Position numbers and translations under genes: made by a program
Notes under the pieces: generated by a model
What the model was told of the DNA's origin: nothing
Database searches by the model: none
The model's input: only the letters and a program-made list of their open reading frames with translations
Shown: in pieces, positions 55,903-62,684 of the stretch
Position numbering within the stretch: position 1 is the first letter of the stretch
How the letters are laid out: every line of letters begins with the position of its first letter
From: Deinococcus seoulensis
Lineage (GTDB): Bacteria; Deinococcota; Deinococci; Deinococcales; Deinococcaceae
Assembly (NCBI RefSeq): GCF_014648115.1
Contig: NZ_BMQM01000001.1
Span: 316,427-380,426 of the forward strand
Length of the DNA stretch: 64,000 nt
Direction of reading: 5' to 3'

Positions 55903-57090
55903 TCAGGTGGTGGCGTCGCGTTCGGCGGTGGTGAGGAGGGTGTCGAGGCTGATGGCGGCGCGGCGGCGCTGGCTGGTGAGGACGTGGCTGTAGACCTTGA
56001 GGGTGATGCTGGCGTCGGCGTGGCCGAGGCGTTCGGCGAGCATGCGGACGTCCATGCCGCTGGCGATGGCGAGCGTGGCGTACGTGTGGCGCAGGTCGTG
56101 GAAGCGGATGGGTGTGACGGGGCAGCTGTCACGCAGGGCGCGCCAGTGGTGGTCGATGCGCCAGGGCATGAGGGGTTGGCCGTTGCGGTCGGGGTAGATG
56201 AGGTCGTGGTCGGGCCAGGGGGTGCCGGTCTGGGCGGCGAGGTCGCGTTCGGTTTCCCAGTCGGCGCGGCGGGCCTGGAGGTGGGTGAGGGTGGTGGGGT
56301 CGAGGATGATGTCGCGGGTGCCGGCGTCGGTTTTGGGGGTTTGGATGGTGGGGGTGTAGGCGATGCGGACGACGGTCTGGCGGATGCTGAGGGTGTCGCC
56401 GTTCAGGTCGCTCCAGCGTAGGCCGAGCAGTTCGGCTTTGCGCATGCCGGTGCTGAGGGCGAGGTGGAGGAGGCTTTCGAGGCGGTGGCCTTTGACGTGC
56501 TGGAGGAACGTGCGGATTTCGGGGGGTTCCCAGAACAGCATTTCTTTGCGTTCGGCTTTGGGGGGTTTGGTGTTCTTGGCGACGTTGCGGGGGATGACGT
56601 CGAGCGCGACGGCGTAGTTGAGCATGAGGCTGACGAGCATGCGGGCGTACTGGCTGGTGCGGACGCCTTTTTGTTCGGCGAGGGCGTTGATCATGTGGGT
56701 GACGTCGCGCGCGGTGAGTTTCTCGAGGCGGATGTTGCCGAGGTGCGGGAGGACGTAGAGGCGGATGTTGAGTTCGTAGCTCTGGTACGTGCCGGCTTTG
56801 AGGCGGCCTTTGGCGTTCTGGAGGTACTCGGCGGACCAGTCTTTGAGGGTGGTGCGGTCGGGGGCGCGGAGGGTGCCTTCCGCCTGGGCTTTTTTGAGGC
56901 TTTGGAGTTTGGCGTGGACGTCTTTCTGGGTTTTGCCGTAGACGGTGCGGCGGGTGAGTCGGCCGGTGCCGGGGTGGCGGGAGACGGTGATGATGGCGCA
57001 CCAGAGGTTCTTGTCTTCGCGGTAGTAGATGGTGCCTTCGCCGTTGACGCGTTTGCCGCCGGTGCGTTTGGTGGGTCGGGTGACGGTCAT
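55903..57090 (-). CDS. phage-type tyrosine integrase
   Basis: A 395-residue integrase. The N-terminus (residues 14-60, GEGTIYYREDKNLWCAIITVSRH) is an AP2/arm-binding-like domain, followed by a SAM-like core-binding domain (about 80-185) and the catalytic domain: Arg217 (TGMRKAELLGLRW), Lys253 (TPKTDAGTRD), His331-x-x-Arg334 (HDLRHTYATL), His357 (LGHADAS) and Tyr367. All catalytic residues are present. It lies 2 kb from the tRNA-Leu remnant and probably catalysed that insertion. Its ATG overlaps the stop of the upstream secreted-protein gene by ATGA. Confidence 0.94.
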   Translation of the reverse strand: MTVTRPTKRTGGKRVNGEGTIYYREDKNLWCAIITVSRHPGTGRLTRRTVYGKTQKDVHAKLQSLKKAQAEGTLRAPDRTTLKDWSAEYLQNAKGRLKAGTYQSYELNIRLYVLPHLGNIRLEKLTARDVTHMINALAEQKGVRTSQYARMLVSLMLNYAVALDVIPRNVAKNTKPPKAERKEMLFWEPPEIRTFLQHVKGHRLESLLHLALSTGMRKAELLGLRWSDLNGDTLSIRQTVVRIAYTPTIQTPKTDAGTRDIILDPTTLTHLQARRADWETERDLAAQTGTPWPDHDLIYPDRNGQPLMPWRIDHHWRALRDSCPVTPIRFHDLRHTYATLAIASGMDVRMLAERLGHADASITLKVYSHVLTSQRRRAAISLDTLLTTAERDATT

Positions 57091-57767
57091 GGGTTGGGGG
57101 TGGCGGTGAAGGTGCCTTTGACCTTGTCGAAGGTGTAGTAGTAGAGGGGCAGGATGGTGTCCTGGTGGGCGAAGGCGACGTCGGTGTTGAGGACGGCGAC
57201 GGTGATGGTGGTGCCGTGCTGCGGGAAGATGCACATGCTGCGGGGGGTGCTGTTGGGGTCTCGCAGGTAGGGGCGGTAGGTGCGCAGGCGGGCCTGCGCG
57301 GCGGCGTAGAGGCGCTTGTCGGCGGGTGAGAGGGGTAGGTCGGTGGCAAGGGCGTTGGCGCAGCTGCCAGCGATGAGTTCGGTGTCTTCTGGGGGGGCGA
57401 CGTACTGGGTGCCGTTCCAGGCGATGAAGGCGGCGGTGGGGCCGCAGGGGTAGTCGCCGCAGGCGGCGCGGGGCGGGAAGGCGGTGTTGACGCCGATGAT
57501 GGCTTTGCCGTTGGTGGTGCGCCAGATGGCGAGTTCGCTGAAGGTGCTGCGCCGCTCGCCCCAGCGGGCGTAGGCGTTGGCGTTGTCCTGCAGGGTGGGG
57601 GTCTCGGTGGGCAGGAGGACGATGGGGTTGAACCAGTAGGGCTGCTGAGGGCTGCTGAGCTTCCCGTTTCGGATGTCCTTGACGGTGCGCAGGAAGGTGG
57701 GGAGTTCGAGTTTGGTGGCGCTGGCGGGTGAGAGGAGCAGCAGGGCGAGGCAGAGGGACTTCCGCAT
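57087..57767 (-). CDS. secreted protein of unknown function in the integrase operon
   Basis: A 226-residue protein with signal peptide MRKSLCLALLLLSPASA and AGGAGA before its ATG. The mature part has four cysteines (RAACGDYPCGP, AGSCANAL, SMCIFPQ) and no recognised domain. It is translationally coupled to the integrase gene, an unusual place for an exported protein. It may be a lysogenic-conversion factor expressed with the repressor operon; this is inference. Confidence 0.75.
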   Translation of the reverse strand: MRKSLCLALLLLSPASATKLELPTFLRTVKDIRNGKLSSPQQPYWFNPIVLLPTETPTLQDNANAYARWGERRSTFSELAIWRTTNGKAIIGVNTAFPPRAACGDYPCGPTAAFIAWNGTQYVAPPEDTELIAGSCANALATDLPLSPADKRLYAAAQARLRTYRPYLRDPNSTPRSMCIFPQHGTTITVAVLNTDVAFAHQDTILPLYYYTFDKVKGTFTATPNP

Positions 57768-57826
57768 GAGGTCTCCTGGCGGGCGCTGGGCGGGGGTGGG
57801 GGCCCGCGTGTGGGGTGGGGGGCAGC

Positions 57827-58495
57827 TCAGGCGGCTTCGTAGTCGTTGATGACGACGAGGCCGAGCAGGTGGCGTGGTTTGCCGGGGACGCGGTAGGTGG
57901 TGGCGCCGTGTTGGAGGAGGAGGTGGGGTTCGGGGATGCGGTCGCCGATCCAGAAGGGCATCCACCAGTTGAGGGTGTGGGCGGCCTGGACGTAGCCGCC
58001 GGTGGAATAGAAACCGCCAATCCGGGTGTCGGGATTGGCGTGGACGATGCGCCGGAGGGCGTCGTTGATGGTGACGTTGGCGAAGCGGCTGAGTTCCCAG
58101 ATGGCGCGGGCGGTGAGGCCGCAGTGGCGGGTGATGGCGGTGACGAGTGCGTCGGGCATGAGGAGGCGGTCGGCGCCGTGTTCGGTGAGGGCTTCGAGGT
58201 GCGCTTCGATGTTGGGGACGCTGGCGTGATAGTGGCGGATGACTTGTTCGTAGCTGGGGTGGCCGGTCATGCCGATGGCGTGCGTGAGTTCGTGGGCGGC
58301 GTCGGCGCGGGCTTCCTGCGCGGTGGCGTCGTGGCGGACGTACACGGTGCGGTTGGTGAGGTCGTAGAAGCTGTAGTCGTGCCGGCGGTACTGCTGGCCG
58401 AGGCGGTTGGCGAGGGTGGGCATGTCGGGTTCGTAGTTGGTGGCGGCGTGGTTGGCGGTGATGCACTGCAGGTAGTCGTGGATGATGGGGTCCAT
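57827..58495 (-). CDS. ImmA/IrrE-family metalloprotease
   Basis: A 222-residue protein with zinc motif HELTH at residues 68-72 (ADAAHELTHAIGM), the COG2856 peptidase signature. ImmA of ICEBs1 cleaves the XRE repressor ImmR, and Deinococcus IrrE (PprI) cleaves the XRE repressor DdrO after radiation. This gene overlaps the stop of an XRE repressor gene by ATGA, so it is very likely its antirepressor protease. The C-terminal ~100 residues are not the GAF-like domain of chromosomal IrrE. Confidence 0.88.
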   Translation of the reverse strand: MDPIIHDYLQCITANHAATNYEPDMPTLANRLGQQYRRHDYSFYDLTNRTVYVRHDATAQEARADAAHELTHAIGMTGHPSYEQVIRHYHASVPNIEAHLEALTEHGADRLLMPDALVTAITRHCGLTARAIWELSRFANVTINDALRRIVHANPDTRIGGFYSTGGYVQAAHTLNWWMPFWIGDRIPEPHLLLQHGATTYRVPGKPRHLLGLVVINDYEAA

Positions 58496-59001
58496 CAGTG
58501 CGCAATCTCCGGCGGGTCAATGGTGTCTTTGACGCGCATGTAGAAGTCGAGCCATTCGCCGGGGGTGGCGGGCCGTTTGCGGTGGGGGACGCTGGCCATC
58601 CAGGCTTGCCAGCGGTGTTCGCGGAGTCCGGCGAGTTCGGGGCTGCTGCCGAAGAGGGCGGCGGCTTCGAGGAGTTCGTCGGGGATGGGGGTGGGCGGGG
58701 CGTCGGGGACGCGGTAGCCGCGGCTGGCGGCGCTGTGGGCGGCGGGGAGGTGCAGGGTGATGACGGAGCCGGGGCTGATGGCGCGGATGTCGTCTTCGTT
58801 GAGTTGGAGTTCGCGGGCGACGGCGGCGAAGTGTTCGCTGCGGCCGATGTGGTAGCGCCCTTTTTCGAGGGCGGACAGGTAGCTCTGGCTGCTGAGGCCG
58901 GTGCGGTCGACGAGCTGTTCTTGCGTGAGGCCGCGTTCTTTGCGGCGGCGGCGGATGAGTGCGCCGGCGTCGGCGGCGTTCAGTCCATCTTCAGTGGCCA
59001 C
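58495..59001 (-). CDS. XRE-family repressor with C-terminal extension
   Basis: A 168-residue regulator. The HTH domain covers about residues 12-68: AGALIRRRRKERGLTQEQLVDRTGLSSQSYLSALEKGRYHIG. The C-terminal ~100 residues (about 69-168) have no recognised fold and probably mediate dimerisation and protease recognition. It sits first in a leftward operon with the ImmA-like protease, the arrangement of ImmR-ImmA and DdrO-IrrE. The start may be GTG 59001 or TTG 59010. It likely represses the divergent early operon. Confidence 0.85.
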   Translation of the reverse strand: MATEDGLNAADAGALIRRRRKERGLTQEQLVDRTGLSSQSYLSALEKGRYHIGRSEHFAAVARELQLNEDDIRAISPGSVITLHLPAAHSAASRGYRVPDAPPTPIPDELLEAAALFGSSPELAGLREHRWQAWMASVPHRKRPATPGEWLDFYMRVKDTIDPPEIAH

Positions 59002-59111
59002 GTCGGTCAAAGCTCCGATCGCTGGACTTCGGCCTGAGATAGATACATAGCTGCATATACGTCAGATTGTATGAAATGGTTCCCGGTCACCGGAATGCAG
59101 CAGACAGGCAC

Positions 59112-59140
59112 TTGCCTATTTATAGATAAACTGCTATATA
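59112..59140 (+). promoter_or_regulatory. early promoter of the element with an operator-like palindrome
   Basis: TTGCCT (59112-59117), a 17-bp spacer, and TATATA (59135-59140) lie 7 nt before the ATG at 59148. The spacer holds TTTAT-AG-ATAAA (59119-59130), perfect 5-bp arms, well placed for a repressor. The whole 59010-59147 gap is AT-rich compared with its surroundings. Confidence 0.7.
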
Positions 59141-59147
59141 TAAGCTC

Positions 59148-59405
59148 ATGGACGCACACCCAGGCAAGAACATCAGGCGTCTCCGAAAGGAGCGTGGGAT
59201 CACTCAGATTTCACTTGCAGAAACCATGTTTGGCGATTCCCGGCGGCAGGCCTACATCAGCGCAGTCGAGCGCGGGGAGTATGAACCCGCGCTTGAAACC
59301 CTGGTCAAGTTTGCCGAGGCCCTCTCTTGTGCGATATCCGATATACAACCTCTTGTAAGTTTTGATTCTTCGCCTTCCCCCGCCCCCAAAGGAGTCCTGC
59401 CATGA
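59148..59405 (+). CDS. small XRE-family regulator (Cro-like position)
   Basis: An 85-residue HTH protein: GKNIRRLRKERGITQISLAETMFGDSRRQAYISAVERGEYEPALETLVKFAEALSC is one complete XRE domain, followed by a Ser/Pro-rich tail. It is the first gene of the rightward early operon and divergent from the larger XRE gene, the place of Cro in lambdoid phages. It is probably leaderless. It overlaps the next gene by ATGA. Confidence 0.85.
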   Translation: MDAHPGKNIRRLRKERGITQISLAETMFGDSRRQAYISAVERGEYEPALETLVKFAEALSCAISDIQPLVSFDSSPSPAPKGVLP

Positions 59406-59683
59406 TCCCGAACCGCGACCTGAACCCCAACGACCTGCTCGTCCTCACCCCCGCACAGGCCGGGCAGCTGCTGAACGTCTGCCGCAGCAAGATCTACGAC
59501 CTGGCCAAAAGCGGCGAGCTGGCCACCATCACCCTCTACAAGGGCGGCCCGCTCCGCATTCTGCGCACCGACCTCGACGTCTTCATCGCCGGGCGCAAGG
59601 AAGCCATGGCGCAGGCCATCGAGGAACACCTCGACCGCGTGGAGCCCCGCCGTCACATGACCCCGCCCCAGAGCCGCAACTAA
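59402..59683 (+). CDS. HTH_17/excisionase-like DNA-binding protein
   Basis: A 93-residue protein with the MerR-like excisionase fold: VLTPAQAGQLLNVCRSKIYDLAKSGELATITLYKGGPLRILRTDLDVFIAGRK. This matches helix-turn-helix excisionase (Xis/AlpA-type) domains, which bind att sites and bias recombination toward excision, or act as regulators. A good AGGAG precedes ATG 59402. Position directly after the Cro-like gene supports an excisionase or early regulator role. Confidence 0.8.
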   Translation: MIPNRDLNPNDLLVLTPAQAGQLLNVCRSKIYDLAKSGELATITLYKGGPLRILRTDLDVFIAGRKEAMAQAIEEHLDRVEPRRHMTPPQSRN

Positions 59684-59712
59684 ACCCGCAGCCGCCACTG
59701 AGCAACGCCAAA

Positions 59713-59753
59713 ACCCCTCCGGTCAAGGCTGCTGTCACAGCTCACGGAGGGGT
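59713..59753 (+). promoter_or_regulatory. hairpin just before a ribosome-binding site
   Basis: ACCCCTCCG (59713-59721) pairs with CGGAGGGGT (59745-59753), with an inner GCTG/CAGC stem. The Shine-Dalgarno AGGAGA follows immediately at 59755. It could attenuate transcription or protect the downstream message. Confidence 0.4.
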
Positions 59754-59763
59754 CAGGAGACAC

Positions 59764-60213
59764 ATGAATCGTACGACACGCCCCGCCCCCCTGACCACCC
59801 CCCCACTGAAGGTCACGCTGTCCACCACGGTCGACGCCTTCACCCCCCAGGCGCAGAACCTGCCGCTCACCAGCCCCCCCGGCAAACGCCGCCTGTTCCG
59901 GCACCGCGCGTGGTACGAACGCACCACCCCGGACGGCCACCTGCGCGTCAAGTTCACGCCCGGCTGGCTCACCACCCTCCCCAGCGGGCGCGTCACCGTC
60001 CTGCGCGAGACCGTCATCCGGGACGAACCCGGCGCCCTGAGCGCAGAACTCACGCGCCTGCAGGACACGTACGGCGTTCACCTGTGGCTCGCGCCGATCA
60101 ACATGCCGCACAGCTGGCCGTGGGGAAACACCCTCTGGTGGGGCGAGAACGCCCACGCCCGGCAACTCCGCACCGGCCGTAAGGCCGCGCTGAAGACGGC
60201 GGTGGCCGCGTGA
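59764..60213 (+). CDS. hypothetical phage protein
   Basis: A 149-residue basic protein starting MNRTTRPAPLTTPPLKV behind AGGAGA. It is Trp/Arg-rich with motifs such as FRHRAWYERTTPDGHLRVKFTPGWLTTLPSGRVTVLRETV and WPWGNTLWWGENAHARQ. No family is recognised. Its stop overlaps the GTG of the next gene (GTGA). Confidence 0.7.
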   Translation: MNRTTRPAPLTTPPLKVTLSTTVDAFTPQAQNLPLTSPPGKRRLFRHRAWYERTTPDGHLRVKFTPGWLTTLPSGRVTVLRETVIRDEPGALSAELTRLQDTYGVHLWLAPINMPHSWPWGNTLWWGENAHARQLRTGRKAALKTAVAA

Positions 60214-60653
60214 CCGACCTGACCACCGACGTCCGCCCGGTCGTGGAACCCGGCGAGCTGTACGAGGCGCTGCTGGACATCCGCCTGAAACGCGACCAGC
60301 TGACCCGACTGCGCGGGCAGGTGCAGGCGCTCACCGCTGAGCTGAGCGACCTGGAGACCGCCTTCCTGAACACCTGCACGGACCTGAACGAACGCCCCGG
60401 CGGGTACGACCTGCGCGTCCGTGAAGTCAGGGGCCGCGCCAGCACCACGTACCACGAACGCGACCTGCGCCTCGCGCTGGAAGGTTCACGTCCCGAACTG
60501 CTGCCCGCCGTGTTCACGCGCGTCGAGACGTTCAAGTTCAACCGCCGGGCCGCCGAGGCCCTCGAGGAGCAGATCGGCGGTCTGGACGCCTACCGCACCG
60601 TGACGCCCGGCGTGAACCGCCTGGAGATCGAGGACACCAGGGGGAACGCCTGA
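60210..60653 (+). CDS. hypothetical coiled-coil phage protein
   Basis: A 147-residue acidic protein. Residues 20-60 (LLDIRLKRDQLTRLRGQVQALTAELSDLETAFLNTC) form a likely coiled coil; the C-terminal part is mixed alpha/beta. No family is recognised. It lies in the recombination module, where phages often carry nuclease inhibitors or accessory recombination proteins, but I see nothing that proves this. Confidence 0.7.
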   Translation: MTDLTTDVRPVVEPGELYEALLDIRLKRDQLTRLRGQVQALTAELSDLETAFLNTCTDLNERPGGYDLRVREVRGRASTTYHERDLRLALEGSRPELLPAVFTRVETFKFNRRAAEALEEQIGGLDAYRTVTPGVNRLEIEDTRGNA

Positions 60654-60787
60654 TGCGCCGCCAGTCCCGTGACCTGCGGGAGGTCTTCGGCCGGTCCGCG
60701 ACGGAGTCCCTGTGCCGCAGCCGCGCGGTGCCGGTCGTGCTGGTCCTGCTGGCCCTGCCGGGCCTGCTGCTGGAGGTCCTCTCGTGA
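60653..60787 (+). CDS. 44-aa single-span membrane protein
   Basis: A small frame whose ATG overlaps the previous stop (TGATG). It encodes a charged N-terminus (MRRQSRDLREVFGRSATES) and one hydrophobic segment (VPVVLVLLALPGLLLEVLS). It ends overlapping the next GTG. The unbroken chain of start/stop overlaps makes it credible. Function unknown. Confidence 0.6.
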   Translation: MRRQSRDLREVFGRSATESLCRSRAVPVVLVLLALPGLLLEVLS

Positions 60788-61038
60788 ACCGACATGACCG
60801 CGCCAATCAGGAGTTGATCGCGCTGCTGACCGGCGAGTTGGCCGCGCAGGGCGTGACGGTCGGCAGCGGGTACCGCCCGAGCGTGTGGTGCCTGAACCCC
60901 GGCTGTCACGCGCCGCACGCGGCGGACGCCCTGCGCTGCCCGGAGTGCGGCGCGCCGAACCCGCGCCTGTGCCCGTGCGATGAGGTCCTGCGCCCGGAAG
61001 GGTCCGTTCTGTGCGAGTCGTGCGACTCGCGCCGCTGA
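60784..61038 (+). CDS. small zinc-ribbon protein
   Basis: An 84-residue protein with a cysteine-rich C-terminal half: WCLNPGCHAPH, LRCPECGAPNP, LCPCDEV and LCESCDSRR. This gives paired CxxC/CxxxxC knuckles able to bind two zinc ions. The N-terminal part (DRANQELIALLTGELAAQGV) is helical. The GTG at 60784 overlaps the previous stop. It may bind nucleic acid; no family is recognised. Confidence 0.7.
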   Translation: MNRHDRANQELIALLTGELAAQGVTVGSGYRPSVWCLNPGCHAPHAADALRCPECGAPNPRLCPCDEVLRPEGSVLCESCDSRR

Positions 61039-61052
61039 GGAGGTTGTTCACC

Positions 61053-61136
61053 GTGCTGATCTTCGCCCTGACCGTCATCACCGTCACGCTGCTGACCGCC
61101 GTCCTCGTGGACCGCGCCGGGGAGGTGGGCGCGTGA
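61053..61136 (+). CDS. 27-aa single-span membrane peptide
   Basis: GTG 61053 follows GAGGAGG at good distance and encodes MLIFALTVITVTLLTAVLVD then RAGEVGA. The stop overlaps the next GTG (GTGA). Very short, but the ribosome-binding site and overlaps support translation. Confidence 0.55.
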   Translation: MLIFALTVITVTLLTAVLVDRAGEVGA

Positions 61137-61318
61137 AACGCTTCCTTGCCCTGCTGCTCGTGACCGGCAGCGCGTACGCCCTGCTGCTGACCCTCGCCCC
61201 GGACTTCGGGCCGGACATGCCGGGCGCGCTGCGCGTCCTGTGCGCGCTGCTGTTCGTGATCGCCTTCGCCGGGCTGTTCGCCACCTGCGCGGCCCTCTCG
61301 CGCGGGAGGCGCCCATGA
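61133..61318 (+). CDS. 61-aa two-span membrane protein
   Basis: A small protein with two hydrophobic segments (FLALLLVTGSAYALLLTLA and ALRVLCALLFVIAFAGLFATCAAL) separated by a short DFGPDMP turn. It starts at a GTG overlapping the previous stop and ends overlapping the Rad52-family start (ATGA). Function unknown; the topology is holin-like but the position in the early operon argues against lysis. Confidence 0.65.
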   Translation: MKRFLALLLVTGSAYALLLTLAPDFGPDMPGALRVLCALLFVIAFAGLFATCAALSRGRRP

Positions 61319-62175
61319 ACCTCGGTGACGTTCAGCCGCGCCTGCAAGCGCCGTTCCCCGCGCACGTGGTCAGCTGGAAGCCCGCTGCGCTGAGCCGGGA
61401 CCGCAGCCGCGCGCTGCTGCTGGCCCACATCGACGCGCGGGCCGTTCAGGACCGCCTGGACGCCATCTGCCCGGCCGACTGGACGTTCCGCGTCGAGGTC
61501 ATCCCCGGCACGTCCGTCCCGACCGTCAAGGGCCGCCTGACCGTCCTGGGGGTCGCCCGTGAGGACCTCGGGCAGGCTCCGGACGGTGACCTGAGCACCC
61601 TGAAAGCCGCCGCCAGCGACGCGCTGAAACGCTGCGCGGTGCACTTCGGGATCGGGCGGTACCTGTACGACCTGCCGCGCGTCTGGGCGGACTGGGACGA
61701 CCCGACCCGCCAGCCCGTCACCACTCCGGAGTTACCGGACTGGGCGCGGCCGGAGCAGGAACGCACGCCCGGCGGCGCGCACCTCGTCCGGATCCTGGAG
61801 GACCTGCGCGCCGGGTTCCCGGAGGACGTGGACGTGCAACGCGACGTGTGGCGGCACCTGAACGCCGCGCTGAAGTGCCTGCACGGCCAGACGGGCGACG
61901 CGGCGCCCGCCCCGGTGAACGCCGTCCTGAGCGCCGCGCCCAGTCCGGCGGACGTCACGCTCACCCGTGAGGGCGCCGCGCGCCTGCACCGGCAGCTCGG
62001 GCCGCTGCTGCCCGGCCTGCGGGACACCGACGTGAAAGCCTGGGTGGGTGAAGTGCTGGGCCGGGAGATCACCAGCTTCGAGCAGATCCGCACCGCTGAG
62101 ATCCAGGGCCTGAAAGCCGCCGCACGTGACCGGCGCGTCGCAGGGCAACCTGACGCGCAGGGGCAGGTCGCCTGA
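61315..62175 (+). CDS. Rad52/22-family protein, DdrA-like
   Basis: A 286-residue protein whose first ~190 residues read like Deinococcus DdrA: LGDVQPRLQAPFPAHVVSWKP, ALLLAHIDARAVQDRLDAICPADWTF, VPTVKGRLTVLGVAREDLGQAPDGDLSTLKAAASDALKRCAVHFGIGRYLYDLPRVWADWDD and ELPDWARPEQERTPGGAHL. DdrA binds and protects 3' single-stranded DNA ends after irradiation, and Rad52-family phage proteins anneal single strands. A further domain (about 220-275, GAARLHRQLGPLLPGLRDTDVKAWVGEVLGREITSFEQI) resembles C-terminal parts of phage recombinases. Similarity is from memory, not a search. Confidence 0.82.
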   Translation: MNLGDVQPRLQAPFPAHVVSWKPAALSRDRSRALLLAHIDARAVQDRLDAICPADWTFRVEVIPGTSVPTVKGRLTVLGVAREDLGQAPDGDLSTLKAAASDALKRCAVHFGIGRYLYDLPRVWADWDDPTRQPVTTPELPDWARPEQERTPGGAHLVRILEDLRAGFPEDVDVQRDVWRHLNAALKCLHGQTGDAAPAPVNAVLSAAPSPADVTLTREGAARLHRQLGPLLPGLRDTDVKAWVGEVLGREITSFEQIRTAEIQGLKAAARDRRVAGQPDAQGQVA

Positions 62176-62684
62176 TGGCCGACCTACCCCTGTACGGGAA
62201 GCTCGCGCAGGGCCGCGTGGCGCTGGTCGATGACGCGGACCTGCCGCTGCTGTCCGGGTACCGCTGGCACCTGAGTCGGCGCGGGTACCCGCGCGCGTAC
62301 CTGCCCGGCACGAAGGGCCGCACCGTGAACCTGCACCAGTTGCTGCGCGCCCCGGACGGCAGCGGGTACCGGGATCACGTGAGCGGCGACCCGCTCGACA
62401 ACCGCCGCGTGAACCTGCGGCCCTGCACGGTCGAGGAGAACAACCGCAACCGCCGCGCGCACCGCAACAACAAGACCGGCTTCAAGGGCGTCAGCGCGTT
62501 CGGGAGCGGCTTCCGGGCCGTGATTCACCAGGGCCGACGGCAGATCTACCTGGGGACGTTCCCGCACGTCCTGCTGGCCGCGCTGGCGTACAACGCCGCC
62601 GCGACCGCCCTGCACGGCCCGTTCGCGCGGCTGAACGACGTGGACCTCACGCCGCTGCTGGGAGGATCGAATGCCGCCGACTGA
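62175..62684 (+). CDS. HNH endonuclease with AP2-like domain
   Basis: A 169-residue protein of the phage homing-endonuclease type. The N-terminal part (VALVDDADLPLLSGYRWHLSRRGYPRAYLPG) is a NUMOD-like segment. The HNH core is VNLHQLLRA, RDHVSGDPLDNRRVNLRPCTVEENNRNRRAHRNNKTGFKGV, and the C-terminal AP2-like DNA-binding part is FRAVIHQGRRQIYLGTFPHVLLAALAYNAAATALHG. It is probably a free-standing endonuclease within the phage genome. The ATG shares a base with the previous stop. Confidence 0.88.
   Translation: MADLPLYGKLAQGRVALVDDADLPLLSGYRWHLSRRGYPRAYLPGTKGRTVNLHQLLRAPDGSGYRDHVSGDPLDNRRVNLRPCTVEENNRNRRAHRNNKTGFKGVSAFGSGFRAVIHQGRRQIYLGTFPHVLLAALAYNAAATALHGPFARLNDVDLTPLLGGSNAAD

Noticed and set aside
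55740..55934. 64-residue plus-strand frame between two terminators
   Set aside because: It runs into the integrase gene on the other strand, has no ribosome-binding site or -10, and crosses the integrase terminator.
55903..58020. 705-residue frame that includes the integrase
   Set aside because: The N-terminal 310 residues are a Pro/Arg/His-rich shadow of the secreted-protein gene. The integrase begins at 57090, where its own N-terminal domain starts and overlaps the previous stop.
61133..61318. Holin assignment for the two-span 61-residue protein
   Set aside because: The topology fits, but the gene is in the early recombination operon and no endolysin is nearby.
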